A stretch of 27,284 nt of DNA from an uncultured bacterium (GTDB taxonomy: Bacteria; Patescibacteriota; Minisyncoccia; Phycocordibacterales; UBA918): the NCBI GenBank assembly GCA_913050645.1, contig CAJXAG010000008.1:1-27284 (forward strand), read 5' to 3'. How positions within the stretch are numbered: the stretch's first letter is position 1; each line of letters starts with the position of its first letter. The notes under the pieces were generated by a model. The model did no database searches. It saw only the letters and a program-made list of their open reading frames with translations, and was not told where the DNA came from. This document shows positions 19,543 to 26,287 of this stretch, in pieces. The translations under genes and the position numbers were made by a program.

Positions 19543-22374
19543 TTAATCCACCACAATTACATTCATAATTTTGCCTGGAATATATATAACCTTTTTTACA
19601 GTTCCTGCAAGTCTTTCAGCTAGTTTTTCATTGCTTTGCGCTGCCGCCATCGCCTCCTCTTCCGATGCGTCAGGGGCAATGGTAATGTCCCCACGCACCT
19701 TTCCATTAATCTGCACACCAATGGTTACCTCAGTATCGGCTGCGAGTTCAGCATCCGCTTCAGGGAAACCTTCAAGGTGAATTGATTCTGTCTTCCCTGC
19801 TGCCTCCCAGAGCTCTTCGGAGAGGTGTGGTGCAAACGGTGCAAGGGCGCGCAAGAAGACTTCGTAGCTCTCTTGCGTAAGGGTATTCTTCTCAACTAGG
19901 TTCACAAAAACCATCATCGCGCTGATTGCTGTGTTGAACTTGAACTCAGGAATGTCCTTAGCAAGCTTCAAAATGGTCTTATGCAGTTGTTTGGTGACTT
20001 CCTCGGGTTCTGTGTCGGCTACGTGTTCAGACAAGCCATACACGCGTTCTAGGAAGCGACGGATACCCGCAATACCGCCCATGTCCCATGGGTAGTTCGC
20101 AGTCTCGCCGTATGGACCCATAAATGCTAGATACATCTTCACCGTATCAGCTCCTACGGTCTTCACGTGATCATCTGGGTCAATCACGTTCCCCTTACTC
20201 TTGCTCATCTTGTTGCCGTCAGGGCCAAGAATAAGACCACGATTGATGCGTCGCTTGTATGGTTCGTTTTCAGTCACGTACCTAAGGTCAAGAAGCGCTT
20301 TCTGCCAGAAGCGTGAATACAGAAGGTGCATAGTGGTGTGTTCTGCACCCCCGAAGTATAGGTCGATCGGCATCCAGTTCTTTTGCTTCTCAAGCGATGC
20401 AAACATATCATCGTTTTGGTTATCAATGTATCGCAAGAAGTACCAAGAAGAGTCGACAAATGTGTCGAGTGTTTCCACTTCAGGCGTCCAACCTTCCCCG
20501 AAGATCTCTTCGGTGCGTTTCTTTAGTTCTGCACTCTTAGCAAGTGGCGGTTCACCAGTAGGTCGAAAGTCTACGTCGGAAGGTAAGCACCACGGAAGAT
20601 GTTCCTTTGGCACGGGGTGTGCATTGCCTTCAGGGTCGTACACGATAGGGATCGGTACACCCCAGTACCGCTGTCGCCCAACAGACCAATCGCGTAGGCG
20701 GTAGGTATTAGTCATCTTGCCCCCTACTTTTTCTGTAATGGCTACTTTTGCTTCTTCAGAGTTTGTCTTGTCAAACTCCCCAGACTCAATCAAAAACCCA
20801 TCTCCAGTGTATACCTCATTATGTGCGAAGTAGTTCCAAGCCATGCGATGACCAGGCCAGGTCATACGTGTGTCAACTTCATCCTTCATGCACCAGTCGA
20901 TTGTGTGCTTTCCTTCTTCAACTTCCGAAGGGACTTGCTCAAGATCAGTTAGCTTTATGTGGTAAAAGTTTGAAAGACAATCTTGATTCTTATCTTTGGT
21001 GTGACGGTATGCATATGTCTGTGTTGTAAACACTTTAGAAATAACCTCGTAATTCTTAAAGCCTGTTTCTTCCTCAAGCTCACGACCAATGGCTACTTCA
21101 TCTGTTTCCCCATCGGTACCGCCACCAACAAAGTGTTCATATACATTTTCACCATCAATTTCTTTCTGCATTAAAAACGTGCCGTCTGTAGGGTGCTCAA
21201 TGATGAGATCTACAACGTCACGTACAAGTGTTTCTTTATCTTCTTGAGGCATGTCCTCTACATTTGGAACTACGTTCGGCACCACAACTTGTTGTATTGG
21301 CACATTGTATTTTGCAGCAAACGCAAAGTCACGTTCATCGTGCGCAGGTACCGCCATGATTGCACCCGTTCCATACCCTGCAAGTACATAGTCAGCGATA
21401 AAAACGGGGATTTCCTCTCCGTTTGCAGGGTTTGTGGCAGTAACACCCTCAAGTTTCACACCAGTCTTTTCTTTCGTATCGTCCAGACGATCTTGCTCTG
21501 ATTTCTTCTTACTTAGTTCGATATATCGAACTACTTCGTCCCAATTTGTGATACTCGATTCGTTTTGGGTAACCAGTGGATGTTCGGGCGCAAGTACCAT
21601 GTATGTCGCGCCAAAAAGTGTGTCTGGGCGTGTGGTAAAGACGGTCACGTCGTCACCGGTTGAAAGATTGAAAGTTATTTCAGCACCTTCAGAGCGACCG
21701 ATCCAACGTCGCTGTGCTTCTTTGATGTGTTCTGGCCAGTTAAGGTCCTCGAGGTCGTCAACAAGGCGATCAGCGTAGTCGGTAATTTTTAGCATCCATT
21801 GCGGCATTTCTTTCTTTTCTACCTCGGTACCACAACGTTCGCAGGTATCATCAGACAGTACCTGTTCGTTTGCAATTACGGTGTTGCACTTTGGGCACCA
21901 GTTTACTTTTCCGGTTCCACGGTATGCGATGTCTTTTTTGAAAAATTCAGTAAACATCCACTGTGTCCACTTGTAGTAGTCTTGGTCAGTGGTTGCAGTA
22001 GTTTTATCCCATGAAAACGCAGCCCCCATACTTCCAAGCTGGTCTTTCATGTAGTCGATGTTCCCTTCCGTCCATTCTTTGGGGTTTATGTCACGCTTAA
22101 TTGCAGCGTTTTCAGCTGGAAGGCCAAAAGCATCAAAGCCCATGGGGTACAACACTTGCTTGCCTGTCATGCGTAAGTAGCGCACGTAGATGTCGGGTAC
22201 TGCAAATGCGTGCCAGTGGCCGATATGAAGATTTCCTGACGGGTACGGCAGCTCAACCAGAACATATTCTTTCTCTTTAGAAGTATCACGCTCCCCTACA
22301 TCGTAGATACCATTTTCGTTCCATTTCTCTTGCCATTTGCTTTCAATGGCCTGATTGTCGAATCGTTTATGCAT
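19543..22374 (-). CDS. leuS: Leucyl-tRNA synthetase with an inserted Nudix domain
   Basis: A 943-residue class I synthetase. HIGH is at 50-53, a zinc-ribbon-like CPKC...CERC segment at about 160-181, and KMSKS at 722-726 followed by the anticodon-binding and C-terminal (NGKVRG) regions. The CP1 editing domain has TTRPDT (247-252) and AHDERDF with the conserved Asp347. Between IQQVVVPN (about 367) and GFLIESGEFD (about 526) lies an extra domain of roughly 140 residues that contains a complete Nudix box at 417-440 (G-x5-E-x7-RELEEETGF). LeuRS without it is about 820-870 residues, so the insertion explains the length. The enzyme charges tRNA-Leu. Confidence 0.96.
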   Translation of the reverse strand: MHKRFDNQAIESKWQEKWNENGIYDVGERDTSKEKEYVLVELPYPSGNLHIGHWHAFAVPDIYVRYLRMTGKQVLYPMGFDAFGLPAENAAIKRDINPKEWTEGNIDYMKDQLGSMGAAFSWDKTTATTDQDYYKWTQWMFTEFFKKDIAYRGTGKVNWCPKCNTVIANEQVLSDDTCERCGTEVEKKEMPQWMLKITDYADRLVDDLEDLNWPEHIKEAQRRWIGRSEGAEITFNLSTGDDVTVFTTRPDTLFGATYMVLAPEHPLVTQNESSITNWDEVVRYIELSKKKSEQDRLDDTKEKTGVKLEGVTATNPANGEEIPVFIADYVLAGYGTGAIMAVPAHDERDFAFAAKYNVPIQQVVVPNVVPNVEDMPQEDKETLVRDVVDLIIEHPTDGTFLMQKEIDGENVYEHFVGGGTDGETDEVAIGRELEEETGFKNYEVISKVFTTQTYAYRHTKDKNQDCLSNFYHIKLTDLEQVPSEVEEGKHTIDWCMKDEVDTRMTWPGHRMAWNYFAHNEVYTGDGFLIESGEFDKTNSEEAKVAITEKVGGKMTNTYRLRDWSVGRQRYWGVPIPIVYDPEGNAHPVPKEHLPWCLPSDVDFRPTGEPPLAKSAELKKRTEEIFGEGWTPEVETLDTFVDSSWYFLRYIDNQNDDMFASLEKQKNWMPIDLYFGGAEHTTMHLLYSRFWQKALLDLRYVTENEPYKRRINRGLILGPDGNKMSKSKGNVIDPDDHVKTVGADTVKMYLAFMGPYGETANYPWDMGGIAGIRRFLERVYGLSEHVADTEPEEVTKQLHKTILKLAKDIPEFKFNTAISAMMVFVNLVEKNTLTQESYEVFLRALAPFAPHLSEELWEAAGKTESIHLEGFPEADAELAADTEVTIGVQINGKVRGDITIAPDASEEEAMAAAQSNEKLAERLAGTVKKVIYIPGKIMNVIVVD
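20821..21237 (-). other. Nudix hydrolase domain embedded in the LeuRS CP1 editing domain
   Basis: Codons for about residues 380-518 of LeuRS. The Nudix signature G-x5-E-x7-R-E-U-x-E-E-x-G-U is fully met by the stretch starting GGGTDGETDEVAIG and ending RELEEETGF, so metal-dependent pyrophosphohydrolase activity is plausible. Strands before it (DGTFLMQKEIDGENVYEHFV) and after it fit the Nudix fold. Frame and codon style continue unbroken from the synthetase. Borders are approximate. Confidence 0.85.
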
Positions 22375-22483
22375 AAAGTCCGTCCCAATTAAACCTTTAT
22401 TTATAGGGTCTTATTGTGCCATAGATTGAGGATTTGAAAAGAGGAACGTTCCTTGGGACGTTCTTAAATTAATAAATGAAAGA

Positions 22484-22522
22484 CGGACGATAACCTGAAA
22501 TGCATATTTCGGTTATCGTCCG
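22484..22522 (-). terminator. Long hairpin downstream of the HicA-like gene
   Basis: CGGACGATAACC, bulge, GAAAT-GCAT-ATTTC, GGTTATCGTCCG: a 12-bp stem plus a 5-bp inner stem with one bulged base. It is about 90 nt beyond the hicA stop and before the leuS promoter region. The outer CGGACGAT core matches the hairpin at 18282-18322. The remaining sequence of 22375-22611 shows only a weak GAACGT...ACGTTC inverted repeat (about 22444-22463) and AT-rich promoter-like sequence before leuS. Confidence 0.55.
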
Positions 22523-22611
22523 CCTTGCTTCAGCTTCATTCAGAACCTAAATGCTCGCAAGCACGCGCTTAGTTCTTCATTCGCTGAAGGGAAACATTTT
22601 TCACTTACCTT

Positions 22612-22887
22612 CTACTTACTGAATTGCTTCAAGAATTCCTTATAGTCACAATTCAAGCATCTTGCTGCTTTTTTATAATCTTCAGGCGACCAGATCTCCT
22701 TTTTCCGTGTATGACCATGGTGTATCACCCACATAGCAAGCGGCTTAGTGCTGCCTACTTCATAAATTTCAAAACGCACAACAGAACCTTTGTTCGGTAC
22801 TGTTTTGAGTTGCTCAAGTCCATTTTCTTTAACAAAAAACTCAACTACTTTTATGTATTTTTTAAGTGGGTAGCTTAGCTTCGGCAT
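22612..22887 (-). CDS. HicA-like putative toxin (divergent)
   Basis: A 91-residue basic protein starting MPKLSYPLKKYIKVVEFF. It has the helix-strand layout of the HicA dsRBD-like fold: N-terminal helix KYIKVVEFFVKENGL, a KGSVVRFEIYE strand and WVIHHGHTRKKEIWSPEDYKKAARCL. In classical HicA a catalytic His follows KGS; here that place is Val, although an HHGH cluster is present later, so RNase activity is uncertain. I use the ATG at 22885-22887; a GTG at 22902 would add five residues. It overlaps the HicB-like gene by 26 nt, the coupled arrangement of toxin-antitoxin modules, with the antitoxin-like gene first. Confidence 0.55.
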   Translation of the reverse strand: MPKLSYPLKKYIKVVEFFVKENGLEQLKTVPNKGSVVRFEIYEVGSTKPLAMWVIHHGHTRKKEIWSPEDYKKAARCLNCDYKEFLKQFSK

Positions 22888-23221
22888 AGTAATTATTGCC
22901 ACTAAACTTGGACACCTTATGTAACAAGTTGTTGGTTACTTCGTTCGAAATTTCTGCCCATTTGCTTTTATCTGTTTCATCAGAAAGTGGAACTTTACTG
23001 AGATGAACAGGTGCCCCATGTTCTTGGAGACCTTCCATATATGAGTCTGTCATCTCCTTTAAAATATCCGTCACCTCTTGTTGTGTGTCAGCTTCGAAAG
23101 TTACATCAAAAGGCATTACAAAACCACGCCAAGTGCCCTGGTCGGTTTCATAAGTAATAGTTACAGCTGCAAAATCAAGCGCTCGTGTCTTTTTTGCGCT
23201 TTTAAGAATTGATCCCAACAT
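22862..23221 (-). CDS. HicB-like putative antitoxin
   Basis: A 119-residue protein. The centre (about residues 20-65: VTITYETDQGTWRGFVMPFD, VTFEADTQQEVTDILKEM, TDSYMEGLQEHG) follows the HicB partial-RNase-H fold, in which an extended beta-hairpin is followed by a GxT-x2-EA-like turn and a long helix. No obvious ribbon-helix-helix or HTH domain follows; the C-terminal 50 residues are variable and may bind the partner. It overlaps the HicA-like gene, and a 16-nt perfect palindrome immediately upstream of its ATG could be an autoregulatory operator. The pair could also be an orphan HicB/HicA-fold system with another role. Confidence 0.6.
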   Translation of the reverse strand: MLGSILKSAKKTRALDFAAVTITYETDQGTWRGFVMPFDVTFEADTQQEVTDILKEMTDSYMEGLQEHGAPVHLSKVPLSDETDKSKWAEISNEVTNNLLHKVSKFSGNNYYAEAKLPT

Positions 23222-23224
23222 ATC

Positions 23225-23240
23225 TTAAGTATCTACTTAA
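23225..23240. promoter_or_regulatory. Candidate operator: 16-nt palindrome before hicB-like gene
   Basis: TTAAGTATCTACTTAA, 7-nt perfect arms around TC, 3 nt before the ATG and next to a TATGAT-like -10 further upstream. The half site TTAAGTAGATA also lies just before the sigma4-HARE start codon (about 19417-19427, minus strand). Confidence 0.45.
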
Positions 23241-23282
23241 CTCGAACTATATCATAAAAACGAAGAAACGGAATAGTATTTA

Positions 23283-23903
23283 TTAACCCTCAAGCAAAGC
23301 GGTTAGTTCACATGGTGTACACAGTATGTACCCTTCATCTAGTTCCTTTGAAAGTGCCTCTTTACCACAATAACCCCAAGCGACGCCGATGAGTTTGTCG
23401 GGTGAAATGAAGTTCTGGAGTTCGTAGATGTCGGCCAGCGTATCGGTGAAGTAGTAGACGTCTGACACCTCACAACCCCAGTCTTTACAGATAGTCTCTA
23501 TTTTTTCTTCCTTTGAATGGTGGTTTTCGTACGCAAGGATATGGGTGGGGTTTATGTTTGTTTCAGCGAGCGCCGGGATAACGTAGAGCTGTGAGCCGCT
23601 TGAAACAACTGCTTTGTACTTTGTGTCAATCTTTTCAATTTCTTTTACAAACTCATCAAACAGTGGGAAGTGCGCATCGCGCATGAGCGTACCGAACTTT
23701 GTTGTCCATTCATAAATAGCTCGCATTTCTTCGTCTGAGAGTGTATGTCCGCGAGAGTGGTCCGGTTTTTCTGAAGAGTAGCGTAGGTTTTCCGCCCAAG
23801 CACCTTCGTACGTGCTGCCATCAACTTCCATGGTTGCTTTAGCTGAAGCGTCTTGTGTGTCGCCGATCACTCCGTCGAAGTCAAAAATAAGGTGTTTTTC
23901 CAT
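23283..23903 (-). CDS. HAD-superfamily phosphatase
   Basis: A 206-residue protein with the HAD motifs: I FDFDGVIGDT (nucleophile and general acid Asp, residues 6-15), II VVSSGSQ (about 100), III Lys in the HSKEEKIETICKDWG region and IV YYFTDTLADIYEL (about 152). A helical cap lies between motifs I and II. This fits a small-molecule phosphatase such as a phosphoglycolate or nucleotidase-like enzyme; the substrate cannot be read from sequence. A TATAAT box 8 nt before the ATG suggests a nearly leaderless mRNA. The HicB/HicA-like pair is downstream in the same direction after 61 nt. Confidence 0.85.
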   Translation of the reverse strand: MEKHLIFDFDGVIGDTQDASAKATMEVDGSTYEGAWAENLRYSSEKPDHSRGHTLSDEEMRAIYEWTTKFGTLMRDAHFPLFDEFVKEIEKIDTKYKAVVSSGSQLYVIPALAETNINPTHILAYENHHSKEEKIETICKDWGCEVSDVYYFTDTLADIYELQNFISPDKLIGVAWGYCGKEALSKELDEGYILCTPCELTALLEG

Positions 23904-23911
23904 AGAGAACT

Positions 23912-23917
23912 ATTATA
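23912..23917 (-). promoter_or_regulatory. -10 box of the HAD phosphatase gene
   Basis: A perfect TATAAT on the minus strand with only 8 nt between it and the ATG, so transcription should start at or 1-2 nt before the start codon. No -35 is recognisable because the upstream 17 nt run into the terminator hairpin. Confidence 0.55.
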
Positions 23918-23925
23918 CACGCAAA

Positions 23926-23984
23926 GGAAAAAGCGCCCGAAGGGCGCTTTTTCCACTTCTCCCGAGGCCCGGCCTCGGGAGAAG
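23926..23984 (-). terminator. Two perfect hairpins downstream of the acidic surface protein gene
   Basis: CTTCTCCCGAGGCC-C-GGCCTCGGGAGAAG (23956-23984, 14-bp arms) is followed, in minus-strand order, by GGAAAAAGCGCCC-GAA/TTC-GGGCGCTTTTTCC (23926-23954, 13-bp stem with a terminal U-run). The first shares its core with the hairpin at 7410-7442. The second is a good intrinsic terminator. Confidence 0.75.
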
Positions 23985-24019
23985 GCTAAGTGTCGTTTTG
24001 CACGGTCTTGCCTGTGTAG

Positions 24020-25018
24020 TTAGTCGTCAGTGGTGAAATCCTCAGTATCTCCACAAACGATTCGATCGTCATCGTCTTCATCTTCAAACTCAACACAGAG
24101 GTTAAAGTAAATGTCCGTGTCATCATTAAGACCACTTACATTTGCATAGAAGGTTGCGTCGGTATCAAGGTCGTAATCGATTCTGATCTTTTGTAGATCA
24201 TCACCGTCTTCGTCCACTTCACTGTAGGTATCGTAATCATCAGCGATGTCATCTACTTGATCTTCATCTTCTCCGTATACGAAGAATACGAGGCCGTTTT
24301 TGAAGTCATTCATATCAACTTCACCACGGAGCTTTGCTGAGTCGTCAGTGATATTTGTTGCACTGTCGACATCAACTTCAGGGTAGTCATCATTGTTGCT
24401 TGAACTACCGTTTTCGTCGGTACGGAATGAAAGAATTTTTCCGTAGTCTTCGTCTCCGTTCTCATCTTCAGCAACTGCTCGGAAGTAGTACTTCGTGTCT
24501 TCATCAAGGTCAGTGATGATCTGTTGGTAGTCTTCATCGTCATCATCTTCGTCAAGTACTAGGTGTGTTGTGTCGTACTTGAGGTTTGATGATGACTTCC
24601 CATACTCAAAGTATACGGTCGCTTCGTCTTCGTTATTGAAGTCAACCTCACCACGAAGTGTTGCTTCATCTTCTTCAATATTAGTTGCGCTTCGAGTCAC
24701 GACGTCAACATCGCTACGCCCATCATACGGCGGATCCCAAGGGTCATCGCTGTCGCGTTCTTCACGTAATTCATCAAGGAGTGCATAGATTCGTTGCAAA
24801 AGCGACTCAATGTATTCTGCTCGATCTTCAAGCATAGTGATCTGTCGATCCATAGTTCGTTGTCGATACGTATTCGAGGTGTATGAGTAGACACATTGTC
24901 CTCGTGAGTTGTAGTAGCCGTTGTAGTTACACGCTGCTTGCGCTTGTTGTGGTGCAGCAAAAGCACCAATAGATACTGCAAAAATAAGTGCAGTAAGGGT
25001 GTATGTAATGTATTTCAT
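24020..25018 (-). CDS. Secreted acidic protein with two Fn3-like repeats
   Basis: A 332-residue protein with a clear signal peptide (MKYITYTLTALIFAVSIGAF, cleavage near AQAQA/AQA-A at about 28-30). A short Cys/Tyr-rich segment and a coiled helix (about 52-90, QRTMDRQITMLEDRAEYIES) follow, then two fibronectin-III-like repeats. Each begins SATNI and continues with (A/K)LRGEVD, YG and a YYF- or IYF-type strand: about 105-200 and 215-330. Asp and Glu are extremely abundant (DEDDDDEDY and similar), giving a very acidic, probably Ca2+-binding surface. I use the ATG at 25018 because the signal peptide starts there; a 24-residue longer reading is not convincing. It is likely cell-surface or secreted. 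Confidence 0.8.
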   Translation of the reverse strand: MKYITYTLTALIFAVSIGAFAAPQQAQAACNYNGYYNSRGQCVYSYTSNTYRQRTMDRQITMLEDRAEYIESLLQRIYALLDELREERDSDDPWDPPYDGRSDVDVVTRSATNIEEDEATLRGEVDFNNEDEATVYFEYGKSSSNLKYDTTHLVLDEDDDDEDYQQIITDLDEDTKYYFRAVAEDENGDEDYGKILSFRTDENGSSSNNDDYPEVDVDSATNITDDSAKLRGEVDMNDFKNGLVFFVYGEDEDQVDDIADDYDTYSEVDEDGDDLQKIRIDYDLDTDATFYANVSGLNDDTDIYFNLCVEFEDEDDDDRIVCGDTEDFTTDD

Positions 25019-25086
25019 GATATTTGAGTTAGTTAATAAGGAAGAACCTCTTGTACTTGTGATGACGTTCCACTTCTGAAAATATT

Positions 25087-25992
25087 TCACCGCATTAAAA
25101 CAGACTTGTCTGTTTTCTCAACGCTTCGGGTAAAACACCATTCCCCACTACTATGCTCCCAATTGTGATTTGCGTCAATCATTGGGTCGTACAAGCGGTC
25201 TCCTTTTGGTGATGGGTGTGTGAAGGTGGCGCACAGTTTGTACGTTGCTGCATCGGTACGTTCATACACATATGCAGGTTTTTCCTCTGGTGCTGCTGGT
25301 TGCTGTAGTGTCCCGTATGCATCGCTCAGTGATTCCGGGAGTGCGTTATAGGTGTTGTAGTACGTTTCAACTTTCCGCTGTATATCTTGTAGGTCGCTTA
25401 CCTGGTTTTCGTCAATACGCATTTCACGCACGACCGTTGGAGTTTCGATATTGCTAAAACCGTACAAGAGTGCGGCTGCCACCACCACGATTGCTCCCAT
25501 TGAGAAATACAAAGCCGAGTTTTTCTTCATAGTGAAGTAGCCTCGTATGTCTAGTATGTAGTAATGAAATGTTGCTCCTACAACCAAAAGAAGTGAGAAT
25601 ACTTTAAGTAGAAAACGCTTCGTAACTTCTCCTTCGAGCACGTAGTTTATCAACACTACTAAGTCTGCAAGCATAACAGCACCCGCCACAAGCAGTGAAA
25701 GGTATACAAGCCATCGAGTAAGCAAGGTGTATTTCCCTCCGGCTTCTTTTGTGCGATGGTGGTTACTAATACGCGTCAGAATCAAGTATGCAGGGAAAAA
25801 GACAACAAGTGTCGCTATGGAAACTCGAATGACTTCACGGGCGCTCTCTCCTTCCCAGTAATACGAGGCAGTATCAGGAAATTGAAGGTTGATAACACTA
25901 AAAAGTAGTGCTAGTAATGATGTAATGGCTACATAGAGTGCAGCAAGTGACCCGAGCTGCATAACAAAGTGTTTAGGTGTTTGTGTGTTCAT
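25087..25992 (-). CDS. DUF5671-like multi-pass membrane protein with pseudopilin-like tail
   Basis: A 301-residue protein with five predicted transmembrane helices: about 12-34, 52-74, 90-115, 125-148 and 162-180. A FPDTASYYW...REVIRVSIATLVVFFPAYLI layout resembles DUF5671 membrane proteins, from memory. The last ~120 residues are outside or cytoplasmic and begin DENQVSDLQDIQRKVETYYN with YNALPESL, the same helix-plus-YY-x-LP pattern used by type II/IV pseudopilin-like domains in CPR; two Cys occur near the end (LCATF, EWCFTR). The ATG is abutted by leader copy 3 (1-nt separation from the inverted repeat). The function is unknown. Confidence 0.75.
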   Translation of the reverse strand: MNTQTPKHFVMQLGSLAALYVAITSLLALLFSVINLQFPDTASYYWEGESAREVIRVSIATLVVFFPAYLILTRISNHHRTKEAGGKYTLLTRWLVYLSLLVAGAVMLADLVVLINYVLEGEVTKRFLLKVFSLLLVVGATFHYYILDIRGYFTMKKNSALYFSMGAIVVVAAALLYGFSNIETPTVVREMRIDENQVSDLQDIQRKVETYYNTYNALPESLSDAYGTLQQPAAPEEKPAYVYERTDAATYKLCATFTHPSPKGDRLYDPMIDANHNWEHSSGEWCFTRSVEKTDKSVLMR

Positions 25993-26194
25993 TCCGTTAG
26001 AGATAGGACACTAGGTTGGTAGTGTCACTATGGTTAATATTTTGATTAATGTGTCGACTTTTACTTTTATGCAGGGTTGCTAAGTGTCCATTCATCTTTT
26101 AAAGGTATCAAGTATCTTTTCACCTTAACAAATTCGCCGAGTCCCGCACTATAATCAAATGTTTGATCTCTAACGGGATTCATATGTAGTTATA
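25993..26194 (-). promoter_or_regulatory. M(N/D)PVRDQ-type leader element, copy 3
   Basis: Minus strand: -10 box TATAAC (26189-26194); leader ATG at 26183, 5 nt later; CCCGTTAGAGAT; a GGACAC block (diverged afterwards); 25 nt to GTCG; exactly 18 nt to TAACCATAG; hairpin GACACTA-CCAACC-TAGTGTC; ATCTCTAACGG; A; then the gene ATG. The terminal boxes pair over 11 bp. The leader promoter would make a transcript beginning on or next to the leader ATG. Length is 191 nt from ATG to ATG. Confidence 0.75.
26067..26183 (-). CDS. Leader peptide of element copy 3 (38 aa)
   Basis: The longest of the three short ORFs. It starts MNPVRDQTFDYSAGLGEFVK and ends in TAA just before the conserved GTCG box. The first seven codons equal copy 2 base for base. 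The tail does not resemble the other leaders, but it too runs across the GGACAC block (read within EWTLSN). Translation is unproven. Confidence 0.45.
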   Translation of the reverse strand: MNPVRDQTFDYSAGLGEFVKVKRYLIPLKDEWTLSNPA

Positions 26195-26255
26195 ACCTTA
26201 AAAACTGGTAAAGGTTGACCTCTTTGCAGTATACGCCTCTGTACATAAAAGAAAA

Positions 26256-26281
26256 GAAGCGCGAGCTATCGCTCGCGCTTC
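26256..26281 (-). terminator. Intrinsic terminator of the EEP-family gene
   Basis: GAAGCGCGAGC, a 4-nt loop and GCTCGCGCTTC followed on the minus strand by TTTTCTTTT; it starts 6 nt after the stop at 26288. The rest of 26195-26255 is the promoter side of leader copy 3 with nothing else recognisable. Confidence 0.85.
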
Positions 26282-26287
26282 GTATTT

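Noticed and set aside
20495..20510. CCGAAGATCTCTTCGG-like palindrome in leuS
   Set aside because: It is only 16 nt, explained by ordinary codons for a Glu-Glu-Ile-Phe segment, with no sign of an insertion.
24310..24555. Thr/Met-rich alternative-frame ORF within the acidic surface gene
   Set aside because: It results from the GAT/GAA repeat-like codons of the real frame and has no start signal.
25993..26194. CRISPR-like or simple direct-repeat interpretation of the three leader copies
   Set aside because: The copies are kilobases apart, each next to a gene start, with internal divergence and paired inverted ends.
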